Shown: positions 54,663 through 62,772 of the stretch, piece after piece
Layout: every line of letters starts with the position of its first letter
Numbering within the stretch: position 1 is the first letter of the stretch
Source of the DNA: Bizionia argentinensis JUB59
GTDB lineage: Bacteria > Bacteroidota > Bacteroidia > Flavobacteriales > Flavobacteriaceae
Assembly (NCBI RefSeq): GCF_000224335.1
Contig: NZ_AFXZ01000067.1
Location: forward strand, 124,001 to 188,000
Length of the DNA: 64,000 nt
Direction: 5' to 3'
The notes under the pieces: generated by a model
Seen by the model: only the letters and a program-made list of their open reading frames with translations
Told to the model about the DNA's origin: nothing
The model's database searches: none
Position numbers and translations under genes: made by a program

Positions 54663-55387
54663 TGAAAGCGGTTTATAAAAATATAACTCAGTCTTTTTCT
54701 AATAATGAAAAATTATTAGCCGTTTTAATCGATCCCGATAAAATGGATTTAAGTCATGTGCCTGGTTTTATTAAGAAAGCAAACCTATCTATTGCCACAC
54801 ATATATTTGTAGGCGGAAGTGAAGTCGAAGAACAGCTCACGGATAAGTTAGTACAAGAAATTAAGAAACACACAAAGTTACCAATCGTTTTATTTCCTGG
54901 TGATGTCTCTCAAATAACGAACCATGCAGATGCTATTTTATTTTTATCATTAATTTCTGGAAGAAATCCTGATTATTTAATAGGTAAGCATGTACAAGCG
55001 GTTTCCAAATTGAAAAACTCTACGATGGAAATTATTCCAACAGGTTATTTGCTCATTGAAAATGGGAAACAAACGGGGGTACAGCGTGTAACAGAAACGA
55101 AGCCGCTACAAAATGAAAATATTCAATTGATTGCTGATACTGCCAAAGCTGGCGAATTACTCGGTATGAAATTAATTTATTTAGAAGCGGGTAGTGGTGC
55201 TTTAAAACCTGTTTCTTCAGAAATAATAAACGCGGTAAAAACAGATGTTAATTTACCAATAATTGTCGGCGGCGGTATTCGAAGTGTAAAACAAATGAAA
55301 CAAGCTTATCAAGCTGGAGCCGATATGGTCGTGATAGGAACCGCTTTTGAAGATGATGAAACGTTTTTTCAAGAACTTCAAAATTGA
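54662..55387 (+). CDS. geranylgeranylglyceryl-phosphate synthase family (PcrB/GGGPS)
   Basis: 241 aa from MKAVYKNITQSFS (54662), the ATG that overlaps the previous stop by one base; nine more codons upstream are open but lie inside the PPTase frame. TIM barrel joining a polyprenyl diphosphate to sn-glycerol-1-phosphate, the archaeal lipid linkage. Motifs: LLAVLIDPDKMDLS, HIFVGGSEVEE, IPTGYLLIENGK, LIYLEAGSGALKPV and IVGGGIRSVKQM. Bacteroidota carry these enzymes, with no established cellular role. Likely co-translated with the PPTase. Confidence 0.93.
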   Translation: MKAVYKNITQSFSNNEKLLAVLIDPDKMDLSHVPGFIKKANLSIATHIFVGGSEVEEQLTDKLVQEIKKHTKLPIVLFPGDVSQITNHADAILFLSLISGRNPDYLIGKHVQAVSKLKNSTMEIIPTGYLLIENGKQTGVQRVTETKPLQNENIQLIADTAKAGELLGMKLIYLEAGSGALKPVSSEIINAVKTDVNLPIIVGGGIRSVKQMKQAYQAGADMVVIGTAFEDDETFFQELQN

Positions 55388-55479
55388 TTGTGGCACCTCG
55401 AGCAGAGTTTAGAGATAGAAAAACTAAAATAATAATAATTACAAAATAGATCACCGCTTTTGCGACAAGACAAATAAAT

Positions 55480-55740
55480 ATGAAAATATCAGTAGAATTA
55501 ACCTTAACGCCATTGCATGATGACTATGAACCAGCCATCATTCATTTTATTAAAAAATTACGAGCGTCAGATTTAACCGTTCTTGAAAACCCTTTAAGCA
55601 CACAAGTTTATGGCGATTATGATGCAGTTATGCATTTACTAACTGTAGAAATTAAAGAAGCTTTTCAACTTATTGAGCGTGGTTTGCTTCATATGAAAAT
55701 TGCAAAATCGGACAGACAGGATTATGAACCTCATTTTTGA
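55480..55740 (+). CDS. YkoF/MTH1187-type thiamine-binding protein
   Basis: 86 aa ferredoxin-like fold: MKISVELTLTPLHDDYEPAIIHFIKKL then TVLENPLSTQVYGDYDAVMHLLTVEI. This arrangement matches single-domain proteins of the thiamine-binding YkoF group. Cytoplasmic; it may bind thiamine or HMP after uptake. Its last 17 bp overlap the PnuC-type gene, and a TPP-riboswitch-controlled receptor follows 3 kb on, which supports the thiamine reading. Confidence 0.82.
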   Translation: MKISVELTLTPLHDDYEPAIIHFIKKLRASDLTVLENPLSTQVYGDYDAVMHLLTVEIKEAFQLIERGLLHMKIAKSDRQDYEPHF

Positions 55741-56356
55741 TTATTTATTCGGTCAGTACAGTACGTACGATACTTTAGATATTGTTTTAGAAATCATAGC
55801 CGTTATTTTCGGTTTTATGTCGGTTTGGTACTCTAAACAGAATCATATTTTTGTTTTTCCCACAGGTATTATTAGCACAGCTATTTTTGTATATCTATTG
55901 TTAAAATGGGGCTTACTTGGCGATATGATGATTAATATCTACTATTTTACCATGAGTATTTATGGTTGGTATATTTGGACGCGAAAAGTGGATGACACAC
56001 ATGAAACGCCTATTACTTTAACCACTAAAAAAGATAGACAAATTTCAGTTGGTATTTTTATTGCTGCCATTATTGCTGTCATTATAATCTATACGATTTT
56101 TGATAAATGGTCAGGATTTGTGTCTTATGTAGATATTTTAACAACAGCCATATTTTTCGTCGGTATGTGGCTTATGGCCAAGCGAAAAGTAGAGAACTGG
56201 ATTTTCTGGATTATAGGCGATATTATTTCAGTGCCTTTATATTTTTATAAAGGATTTACCTTTACAAGCCTGCAGTATTTAGGCTTTACAGTTTTAGCAA
56301 TTTATGGTTATATAGCATGGAAAAAACACTTAAACAAAGAGACAGTAATTGCTTGA
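55724..56356 (+). CDS. PnuC-family transporter, likely thiamine (PnuT)
   Basis: 210 aa from MNLIFDYLFGQYS (55724; the frame opens at 55700). Seven hydrophobic segments as in PnuC SemiSWEET-like carriers: LEIIAVIFGFMSVWYSKQNHI, FPTGIISTAIFVYLLL, NIYYFTMSIYGWYIWTRK, TAIFFVGMWLMAKRK, NWIFWIIGDIISVPLYFYKG. PnuC proteins take up nicotinamide riboside, but the PnuT branch takes thiamine. The neighbouring thiamine-binding gene and TPP riboswitch favour thiamine. It overlaps both neighbours. Confidence 0.87.
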   Translation: MNLIFDYLFGQYSTYDTLDIVLEIIAVIFGFMSVWYSKQNHIFVFPTGIISTAIFVYLLLKWGLLGDMMINIYYFTMSIYGWYIWTRKVDDTHETPITLTTKKDRQISVGIFIAAIIAVIIIYTIFDKWSGFVSYVDILTTAIFFVGMWLMAKRKVENWIFWIIGDIISVPLYFYKGFTFTSLQYLGFTVLAIYGYIAWKKHLNKETVIA

Positions 56357-56877
56357 AAATTGTTTTGTTTGGCCCGGAATCGACGGGAAAAACCGTTTTA
56401 GCTAAAAAACTAGCTGCTCATTATAATACGCTTTGGGTGCCTGAATTTTCAAGAATTTATGCCGAAAAGAAGGCGCAAAAGAATGAGGTTCTAACCCAAG
56501 ATGATGTATTGCCAATAGCAGAAGGTCAGATGGCATTGGAAAATAAATTGACTTTAGAAGCCAATAAGTTACTAATTTGCGATACCGATCTATTAGAAAC
56601 AAAAGTTTATGGTGAAGCTTATTATCAGGGTTTTACTTCGGAAGCATTAGATAGATTTGCATCGGAAAATTACTATAATCTTTATTTTTTGACTAATATT
56701 GATCTTCCTTGGGAATCTGACGGCATTCGCGATAAACCACATGAACGAGAATCGATGTTTCGAGCGTTCCAAAACGCTTTGGAATCACATAAAAAACCCT
56801 ATGTCTTATTAGAAGGAGATATGACTAATCGTTTTATAACTGCCGTATCGCATATTGATGAATTATTAAAAAAATAA
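56317..56877 (+). CDS. NadR-like P-loop kinase, candidate thiamine or NR kinase
   Basis: 186 aa. Walker A GPESTGKT (residues 19-26), then WVPEFSRIYAEK and the Walker-B-like CDTDLLETKVYGEAYY, the pattern of the ribosylnicotinamide-kinase domain of NadR. The adenylyltransferase domain is absent. The ATG at 56317 overlaps pnuC by 40 bp; a TTG at 56353-56355 sharing bases with the pnuC stop TGA would be a coupled start giving 174 aa. The partner transporter and thiamine genes make thiamine kinase a reasonable guess; NR kinase is the alternative. Confidence 0.85.
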   Translation: MEKTLKQRDSNCLKIVLFGPESTGKTVLAKKLAAHYNTLWVPEFSRIYAEKKAQKNEVLTQDDVLPIAEGQMALENKLTLEANKLLICDTDLLETKVYGEAYYQGFTSEALDRFASENYYNLYFLTNIDLPWESDGIRDKPHERESMFRAFQNALESHKKPYVLLEGDMTNRFITAVSHIDELLKK

Positions 56878-56880
56878 CGC

Positions 56881-58437
56881 ATGACTTTTTCCGAAAAAGA
56901 CATAGAGCAAATACAGCTTAAAGGTTTAAAAGTAGAACAGGTTAATCAGCAATTAAAAAAATTTGTTACCGGTTTACCATTTTCAAATTTGGTTGCTGCC
57001 GCGACTGTTAATCATGGTGTTTTACGCCTTGACGTTACTGAAATTGATGAAATAATTTCATTATTTAATAAAAAGAAAGATCATTTTAATATTATAAAAT
57101 TTGTTCCAGCTTCCGGCGCTGCTACACGTATGTTTAAGTTTTTATTTCAGTTTTTGGAGGAGTATGATCCAGCTGAAGAAACTATCAATTCCTATTTAAA
57201 CAACCGTGACGCAAAAGATTTGCATATTTTCTTCGTTGGATTAGAGAAATTTCCTTTTTACCATGAGGTTATGGAACTTTTAAATAAAACCTATCCTGAA
57301 TTTTCAGAACTTGATGTCAGTTATCGAACGCAGTTATTTGTAAAGGCAATGCTGGATAAAGATGGCTTAAATTATAGTGATTTCCCCAAAGGGCTTTTAC
57401 CTTTTCATGAGTATAAAAATCAAATTGTGTCAACCGCTTTTGAAGAGCATTTGTTTGAATCTGCTTTGTACGCATCCTGTAATAAACAAGCTAAATTACA
57501 TTTCACGATTTCTGAAATTCATAAAGATAAATTTAGTCAAGAGTTTGAGAGAATTGAAGATAAAGTTGAGCGTAAAACAAACTCACAATTTGATATTACG
57601 TACTCTTACCAAAAAGCGAGTACGGATACTATTGCGGTAACGATGGAAAATAAACCTTTCCGTTTGGAAAATGGTGAATTGCTATTTCGCCCATCCGGTC
57701 ATGGTGCATTAATTGAAAATTTAAACGATTTAGATGCCGATATCATTTTTATCAAAAACATTGATAATGTCGTCGTTTATAAATACAAGGAAGAGGTAGC
57801 TAAAAACAAAAAGATTTTAGGAGGCATTCTTATAACACTTCAACAACAGGCATTTCAATATTTAAATAAAATTGAAGCAGGTAATTTAAGCCATAAAGAA
57901 ATTATAATTATTGCCGAATTCTTATCACGTAAATTACAAGTGAATATTTCATCAGAATTTGAAAAATATGCCAAAAAGTATCAGATTGAATACCTTCACG
58001 ATAAATTAAATAGACCAATTCGCGTGTGTGGAATGGTTAAAAATGAGGGAGAACCTGGTGGTGGTCCATTTTGGGTTAAAGATGAAGCCGGTACAGTTTC
58101 ACTTCAAATTGTAGAGTCGGCACAAATTAATCAAAAGGATAAGGAGCAAAAAAGTATATTAAAAAGCGCAACTCATTTTAATCCTGTCGACTTGGTTTGT
58201 GGTGTTAAAGATTATAAAGGAAATAAATTCGATCTGACTGAATTCGTTGACCATAATACGGCATTTATATCTAAAAAAACGCGTTTAGGAAAAGAGTTGA
58301 AAGCTCTAGAGATTCCAGGTTTATGGAATGGTAGTATGGCGAATTGGAATACTATTTTTGTTGAAGTACCGCTAATTACTTTTAACCCTGTTAAAACGGT
58401 TAACGATTTACTAAAATCACCGCACCAAATAAAATAA
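56881..58437 (+). CDS. DUF4301 family protein
   Basis: 518 aa cytoplasmic protein. Family signatures are KFVPASGAATRMFKFLFQFL (about residues 78-97), the LFRPSGHGALIENLNDLDADIIFIKNIDN stretch in the middle, and the C-terminal GMVKNEGEPGGGPFWVKD and GLWNGSMANWNTIFVEVPL. Several of these blocks recall sugar-nucleotide pyrophosphorylase folds, but function is unknown. 3 bp behind the kinase gene and 1 bp ahead of arfB, so one unit. Confidence 0.88.
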   Translation: MTFSEKDIEQIQLKGLKVEQVNQQLKKFVTGLPFSNLVAAATVNHGVLRLDVTEIDEIISLFNKKKDHFNIIKFVPASGAATRMFKFLFQFLEEYDPAEETINSYLNNRDAKDLHIFFVGLEKFPFYHEVMELLNKTYPEFSELDVSYRTQLFVKAMLDKDGLNYSDFPKGLLPFHEYKNQIVSTAFEEHLFESALYASCNKQAKLHFTISEIHKDKFSQEFERIEDKVERKTNSQFDITYSYQKASTDTIAVTMENKPFRLENGELLFRPSGHGALIENLNDLDADIIFIKNIDNVVVYKYKEEVAKNKKILGGILITLQQQAFQYLNKIEAGNLSHKEIIIIAEFLSRKLQVNISSEFEKYAKKYQIEYLHDKLNRPIRVCGMVKNEGEPGGGPFWVKDEAGTVSLQIVESAQINQKDKEQKSILKSATHFNPVDLVCGVKDYKGNKFDLTEFVDHNTAFISKKTRLGKELKALEIPGLWNGSMANWNTIFVEVPLITFNPVKTVNDLLKSPHQIK

Positions 58438-58438
58438 T

Positions 58439-58843
58439 ATGTTTGATGCCGCCTTTCTTATAACGGAATTATCATTTAAAGCAACTAGAAGCTCGGGTGC
58501 TGGCGGTCAGCATGTGAATAAAACGTCCTCTAAAGTAGTTTTGAATTGGGATTTACCAAATTCACAAGTCTTTTCAGAAAGACAAAAAGAACGCCTTCAA
58601 AAAAGCTTACGTAATCGTTTAACAATGGAAGGTGTTTTAATTTTAAGTAGCGAAGAAAGTCGGAGTCAGCATAAGAATAAAGACTTGGTTATCAAACGCT
58701 TTTTAGAATTGATTAGGCAAGGACTTATTGTGCCTAAAAAACGAAGACCAACAAAAGTTCCAAGATCTGTAAAGCTCAAACGACTTTCCAATAAGAAAAA
58801 GCAAGCGGATAAAAAGACGAATAGGAAACCACCTGAAATATAG
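58439..58843 (+). CDS. arfB: alternative ribosome-rescue factor ArfB
   Basis: 134 aa. The GGQ motif lies at residues 22-24 (SSGAGGQHVNKTSSKV), followed by the release-factor-like fold (LQKSLRNRLTMEGVLIL) and a Lys/Arg-rich tail (PKKRRPTKVPRSVKLKRLSNKKK) that enters the empty mRNA channel. Frees stalled ribosomes by hydrolysing peptidyl-tRNA. Ends the row of genes starting at the thiamine-binding gene. Confidence 0.92.
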   Translation: MFDAAFLITELSFKATRSSGAGGQHVNKTSSKVVLNWDLPNSQVFSERQKERLQKSLRNRLTMEGVLILSSEESRSQHKNKDLVIKRFLELIRQGLIVPKKRRPTKVPRSVKLKRLSNKKKQADKKTNRKPPEI

Positions 58844-58929
58844 CTGATGGTTTTTAGCCACTATTTTATATACTGCTTTTGATAAAACAAATATTCTTCA
58901 TTCGTGTTTTTTAAACCGAAAAACTAGAC

Positions 58930-58937
58930 TACCTTTG
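58930..58937 (+). promoter_or_regulatory. -7 box ahead of the TPP riboswitch
   Basis: TACCTTTG, 8-15 bp before the aptamer begins. No good TTG at -33. Confidence 0.45.
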
Positions 58938-58944
58938 CGGCGTT

Positions 58945-59013
58945 CTCATAAAGGGGTGCCCAAAACGGCTGAGATCATACCCATTGAACCTAGAACAGAT
59001 AATGCTGTTTAGG
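58945..59013 (+). promoter_or_regulatory. TPP riboswitch (THI element)
   Basis: The conserved thi-box sequences are read in order: AAGGGGTGCC (58951-58960), GGCTGAGATCATACCCATTG (58967-58984), GAACCTAG, and the P5-like ACAG-ATAATG-CTGT closed by TAGG near 59009-59012. This is the aptamer that binds thiamine diphosphate. The 110-nt stretch to the receptor ATG contains a wobble-rich hairpin (59036-59059) rather than a terminator with U-run, so translational control is more likely. When TPP is high, the receptor should be repressed. Confidence 0.93.
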
Positions 59014-59123
59014 AAAAACACAAACTTTTGTGATGTTGTACTTTGTAATAAAGTGTAGCAGCAAAAACAATTAATTTTAATCAGAATAATCACCTCTTTT
59101 TATTCGCTAAATTTATTTATCGG

Positions 59124-61352
59124 ATGAAATTTTTATTCAACAACGCGTCAATTTTTCGCTGGCAACATTTTCAAAAAGTAAGTTTACTCTCCATTTTTTT
59201 AACGTCTTCAATTGTTGGTTTTGCACAAGAAAAACTAAAGGATTCCACAAAGCTGGAAACTTTAGACGAGGTTTTAGTGCGCGCAGTACGTGTGAAGGCA
59301 GATTCACCTATTACACATTCCAATCTTTCAAAAGAAGATATTCAAGAACGTAATTTAGGGCAAGATATTCCTATTTTATTAAACTTTTTACCATCTGTTG
59401 TAACCACTACAGATGCTGGTGCAGGCGTTGGTTATACTGGTATTCGGGTGCGTGGAATTAATGCACAATCTACCAATGTAACCATTAATGGTATCCCTTA
59501 TAACGATTCGGAATCGCTAGGGACGTTTTGGGTTAATTTAAACGACTTTGCTTCATCAGTTGAAAGTTTACAGTTACAACGAGGTGTAGGAACATCAACC
59601 AACGGTTCTGGAGCTTTTGGCGCGAGTGTTAATGTGCTAACGGATGCGGTTTCAAAAGAGGCATATGGCGAGTTATCTAACTCTTTTGGGAGTTTTAATA
59701 CACGTAAACATACCATGAAATTTAGTACAGGTTTACTGGATGATCGTATTGAATTTGCTGGACGTTTATCGAATATTAAATCGGATGGTTATATTGATCG
59801 CGCCACATCTAATTTAAAATCCTATTTCCTACAAGGATCTTATAAAACCGACAATACCTTAATAAAAGCAATTACATTTTCTGGTAAAGAAGTCACATAC
59901 CAATCATGGAATGGTTTGGAAGATAAGGACAAATTAAAAAATGATAGAACCTATAACACCGCTGGAGAATACACCGATGAAAATGGCGATATCCAGTTTT
60001 ATGAAAATGAAGTAGACGATTATCAGCAAGACCATTATCAGTTGCACTGGAATCAACGTTTTGATAATAATTGGTCTACCAATATGGCTCTAAATTATAC
60101 AGCCGGTCATGGTTATTTCGAGCAATATAAGGAAGACGCCTCTTTTGCCGATTATGGACTTAATGATGTAACCATTGGTAGTGAAACCATTTTGGAAACG
60201 GATTTGGTTCGCCGCCGTTGGTTAGATAATAATTTCTATGTTGTAAATGCCAATGCCAATTATAAAAAGAATGCTGCTGATTTGCTTTTTGGAGGTTCTT
60301 ATAGCTATTATAATGGCGATCATTTTGGTGAAATTATCTGGTCGCAATTTGCCAGTAATAGTATGAATACGGATCGTTATTACGATAATAAAGGGACTAA
60401 AACAGATATTAATTTCTTCGGAAAAGGAACTTTTAAGTTGAATGATAAAATGAGTCTGTTTGCCGACTTACAAATACGATTAGTTGATTATGAAATTAAT
60501 GGAATAAACTCTTATATGACGCTACTTCAAGTAGACGAAAACTACACGTTTTTTAATCCGAAAGCAGGAATTAACTATAAGTTCAATGCTGAAAACAGCA
60601 TGTATTTCTCGTATGCCCGTGCTAACCGTGAACCTAGTCGTGATGATTTTGAAAATAATGCAGACGTTAAGCCGGAACAGTTAAATGATTTCGAGTTAGG
60701 CTGGCGCCATGATAAGCAAGCATTCCGAATTAATGTCAATGCCTACTATATGTTGTATAATGAGCAGTTAATACTTACTGGAGACCTCGATCAGTCGGGC
60801 AGTCCTATTCGGACTAATAGTGGTGACAGTTACCGTTTAGGTTTGGAAATAGAAGCGGCTGTTCAGTTAGGTGAAAAATGGAGTTTACAGCCTAGTGTTA
60901 CTTGGAGTTCCAATAAAAATAAGGAAACGATTACGGAAATTGATGGAAGCTTGGTGAATTTAGGACAAACGTCTATTTCGTTTTCACCAGAGTGGATTGC
61001 ATCGAATGCGATAACATTTCAACCTATAAATAATTTACAGCTAACACTATTAAGTAAGTTTGTTGGCGATCAATTTATGAGTAACACGGAAGCAAAAGCA
61101 TCTAAATTGGATAATTATTTTATAAATGATTTTAATATTAATTATGAAATTAAAACGAATCGTATTTTAAAATCTATCTTATTTTCAGGATTGGTGAATA
61201 ACATATTTAATGTAAAATATGCCTCTAATGGTTTTTATTACACATATGATGATGATTATTCAAACCCACCTCAGGTAACCACAATTCATGGTGCTGGTTT
61301 TTACCCGCAATCAACAACTAATTTCTTGTTGGGAATGACTTTGAAGTTTTAG
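59124..61352 (+). CDS. TonB-dependent outer-membrane receptor, probably for thiamine
   Basis: 742 aa. Signal peptide ending near SIVGFAQ, then the plug domain (LETLDEVLVRAVRVKADSP, QDIPILLNFLPSVVTTTDAG, GIRVRGINAQSTNVTINGIP) and a 22-strand-type barrel ending in the BamA-typical Phe (LLGMTLKF). It lacks the N-terminal carboxypeptidase-regulatory domain of SusC-type proteins. Control by a TPP riboswitch and nearness to the PnuT-type transporter support thiamine as cargo; siderophore uptake is not excluded by the protein alone. First and only gene behind the riboswitch, closed by a terminator. Confidence 0.92.
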   Translation: MKFLFNNASIFRWQHFQKVSLLSIFLTSSIVGFAQEKLKDSTKLETLDEVLVRAVRVKADSPITHSNLSKEDIQERNLGQDIPILLNFLPSVVTTTDAGAGVGYTGIRVRGINAQSTNVTINGIPYNDSESLGTFWVNLNDFASSVESLQLQRGVGTSTNGSGAFGASVNVLTDAVSKEAYGELSNSFGSFNTRKHTMKFSTGLLDDRIEFAGRLSNIKSDGYIDRATSNLKSYFLQGSYKTDNTLIKAITFSGKEVTYQSWNGLEDKDKLKNDRTYNTAGEYTDENGDIQFYENEVDDYQQDHYQLHWNQRFDNNWSTNMALNYTAGHGYFEQYKEDASFADYGLNDVTIGSETILETDLVRRRWLDNNFYVVNANANYKKNAADLLFGGSYSYYNGDHFGEIIWSQFASNSMNTDRYYDNKGTKTDINFFGKGTFKLNDKMSLFADLQIRLVDYEINGINSYMTLLQVDENYTFFNPKAGINYKFNAENSMYFSYARANREPSRDDFENNADVKPEQLNDFELGWRHDKQAFRINVNAYYMLYNEQLILTGDLDQSGSPIRTNSGDSYRLGLEIEAAVQLGEKWSLQPSVTWSSNKNKETITEIDGSLVNLGQTSISFSPEWIASNAITFQPINNLQLTLLSKFVGDQFMSNTEAKASKLDNYFINDFNINYEIKTNRILKSILFSGLVNNIFNVKYASNGFYYTYDDDYSNPPQVTTIHGAGFYPQSTTNFLLGMTLKF

Positions 61353-61377
61353 AATTCCTGCCTGTCGGCAGATAGGC
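61353..61377. repeat. TCCTGCC/GGCAG hairpin directly after the receptor stop
   Basis: CTGCC-TGTC-GGCAG (61358-61371), inside ATTCCTGCCTGTCGGCAGAT: a copy of the second hairpin family, starting 2 bp after the stop. Confidence 0.5.
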
Positions 61378-61496
61378 GAAAACAGAGATCTCTATTTCTA
61401 GTAAGTCAACCGTCAGTTCTAGTGGAATCAAAAAGTTTTATATTTCATTAACATATTAGTTTGCAATAACACTTAAACTGACAATTTTCTAAACTC

Positions 61497-61536
61497 AAAA
61501 AACTGCTTGAAACTTATAATGGTTCCAAGCAGTTTT
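61497..61536. terminator. terminator between receptor and Rieske-like gene
   Basis: AACTGCTTG (61501-61509) with CAAGCAGTT (61526-61534), loop about 16 nt with 3 extra pairs, then T-run; A-run before it suits the opposite strand. Confidence 0.78.
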
Positions 61537-61572
61537 TGTTTGTAAGCTTTTTTAAGAAGAATAAATAAACTT

Positions 61573-62028
61573 CTAATTATTATAAACTCGAATAATGTTT
61601 CCAGTTTTTTCAACGTAATAACGCTTTAAACCATAACGTCCAGTTGTGCCCTCTTGAGGTTGGCCTGTTAGAATATCATAGGATTTAGCATCATCACAAT
61701 TACAAGTCGCTATAACACCAGTAACGGTTAATTTTGAGCAATCACGGATAACGTGATTGGGATCAGTTAATTCAAAAGCACTATAATTATTTCCGCCTGC
61801 ATAAAACACTACCACACCATTAATACCGTATGTGTTACTCAATATTATAAAGTTGTTAGGGAACTCCATATCGTTATACTGCGGTAAATTGGTGTTGATT
61901 AAAGAGCCTGTATCAAATTGATAATCTGGTATAAACTCATTTTGCCGTACGTTGTCATCATTTTTACTGCAAGACGTAAATATGAAAGTAATACAAGCGA
62001 GGAGCGATAGGTATTTTATAATTTTCAT
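61573..62028 (-). CDS. Rieske-like lipoprotein lacking cluster ligands
   Basis: 151 aa. Lipobox FTSC (C20). The second half (about residues 58-150) has the strand pattern of Rieske-type folds: NNFIILSNTYGINGVVVFYAG, AFELTDPNHVIRDC, GVIATCNCDDAKSYDILTGQ, GNIIRVYN. The usual C-x-H and C-x2-H boxes are reduced to single or paired cysteines (C97, C109, C111) without the histidines, so a [2Fe-2S] cluster of Rieske type is unlikely. Similar lipoproteins are common in Flavobacteriaceae. Stand-alone gene. Confidence 0.78.
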   Translation of the reverse strand: MKIIKYLSLLACITFIFTSCSKNDDNVRQNEFIPDYQFDTGSLINTNLPQYNDMEFPNNFIILSNTYGINGVVVFYAGGNNYSAFELTDPNHVIRDCSKLTVTGVIATCNCDDAKSYDILTGQPQEGTTGRYGLKRYYVEKTGNIIRVYNN

Positions 62029-62187
62029 AACTGATTGTTTTTTAGGTGCAATTTACAACAAAAAGTGAAGTTCGTAAAACTTCGTTTCTTAACGTCTTTT
62101 GTAAGATTTCTATTCAAAAGGATTATGAGCAAGCTACTTATCATATTATTAACAATTCTTAAACTTATAGAAATCAAAAAAATTGTG

Positions 62188-62195
62188 TAGCTTTG
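62188..62195 (+). promoter_or_regulatory. greA -7 box
   Basis: TAGCTTTG, 104 bp before the greA ATG; predicts a leader of about 95-100 nt. No fitting TTG upstream. Confidence 0.45.
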
Positions 62196-62202
62196 TATTC
62201 AT

Positions 62203-62274
62203 ATCTCGTGGAAGCGGGATTTTTGTATGCTGAACAGATTTGGTGCTAGCTAATATTTGTTTTCAGCATTTTTT
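62203..62274 (+). promoter_or_regulatory. greA leader with two terminator-like hairpins
   Basis: First hairpin: ATCTCG (62203-62208), loop TGGAAG, CGGGAT (62215-62220) with one wobble pair, then five T. Second: ATGCTGAA (62227-62234) with TTCAGCAT (62262-62269), a 27-nt loop, then six T. Both lie between the -7 box and the start codon, so transcription may stop before greA is reached. The E. coli greA leader also yields short terminated RNAs (GraL). Confidence 0.55.
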
Positions 62275-62298
62275 ATTATTATTATAAATCATAAAATT

Positions 62299-62772
62299 AT
62301 GAGTAAAATATCTTATTACACCGCCGAGGGGTTAAAGAAATTACGTGATGATCTGCGCCAATTAAAGGATGTTGAGCGCTCAAAAGCATCACAAGCTATT
62401 GGAGAAGCTAGAGATAAAGGAGATTTAAGTGAAAACGCTGAATATGATGCCGCCAAAGAAGCACAAGGTATGTTAGAAATGAGAATTTCGAAACTAGAAG
62501 GTGTTTTAGCTGGAGCACGCCTTATTGATGAATCGCAATTAGACCTAACGAAAGCTTTGGTGCTTTCTAAAGTGAGAATTAAAAACCAAACCAATGGTGT
62601 GGAAGTTATATATACATTGGTTGCCGATGGTGAAGCAGATTTAGCTTCAGGTAAAATATCGGTTAACTCTCCAATTGGAAAAGGTTTGCTAGGCAAATCG
62701 GTTGGCGATGTTGCCGAAGTGCACGTGCCAAGTGGGATCATTAAGTTTGATGTTCTAGAAATATCTAGATAA
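62299..62772 (+). CDS. greA: transcription elongation factor GreA
   Basis: 157 aa from MSKISYYTAEGLKKLRDDL (62299; 14 extra codons upstream are AT-rich leader). The coiled-coil finger carries the catalytic acids at DLSENAEYDAAKEAQ (about residues 40-54), followed by the globular FKBP-like domain ending VPSGIIKFDVLEISR. It reactivates backtracked RNA polymerase by helping cleave the transcript. Alone behind its own leader. Confidence 0.96.
   Translation: MSKISYYTAEGLKKLRDDLRQLKDVERSKASQAIGEARDKGDLSENAEYDAAKEAQGMLEMRISKLEGVLAGARLIDESQLDLTKALVLSKVRIKNQTNGVEVIYTLVADGEADLASGKISVNSPIGKGLLGKSVGDVAEVHVPSGIIKFDVLEISR

Noticed and set aside
59124-61352. Siderophore receptor for the TonB protein
   Set aside because: The TPP riboswitch directly upstream and adjacent thiamine transport genes favour thiamine.
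62316-62741. 141-aa open frame on the minus strand
   Set aside because: It lies fully opposite greA, whose protein is recognised; the antisense frame has no family match and mirrors its codon pattern.
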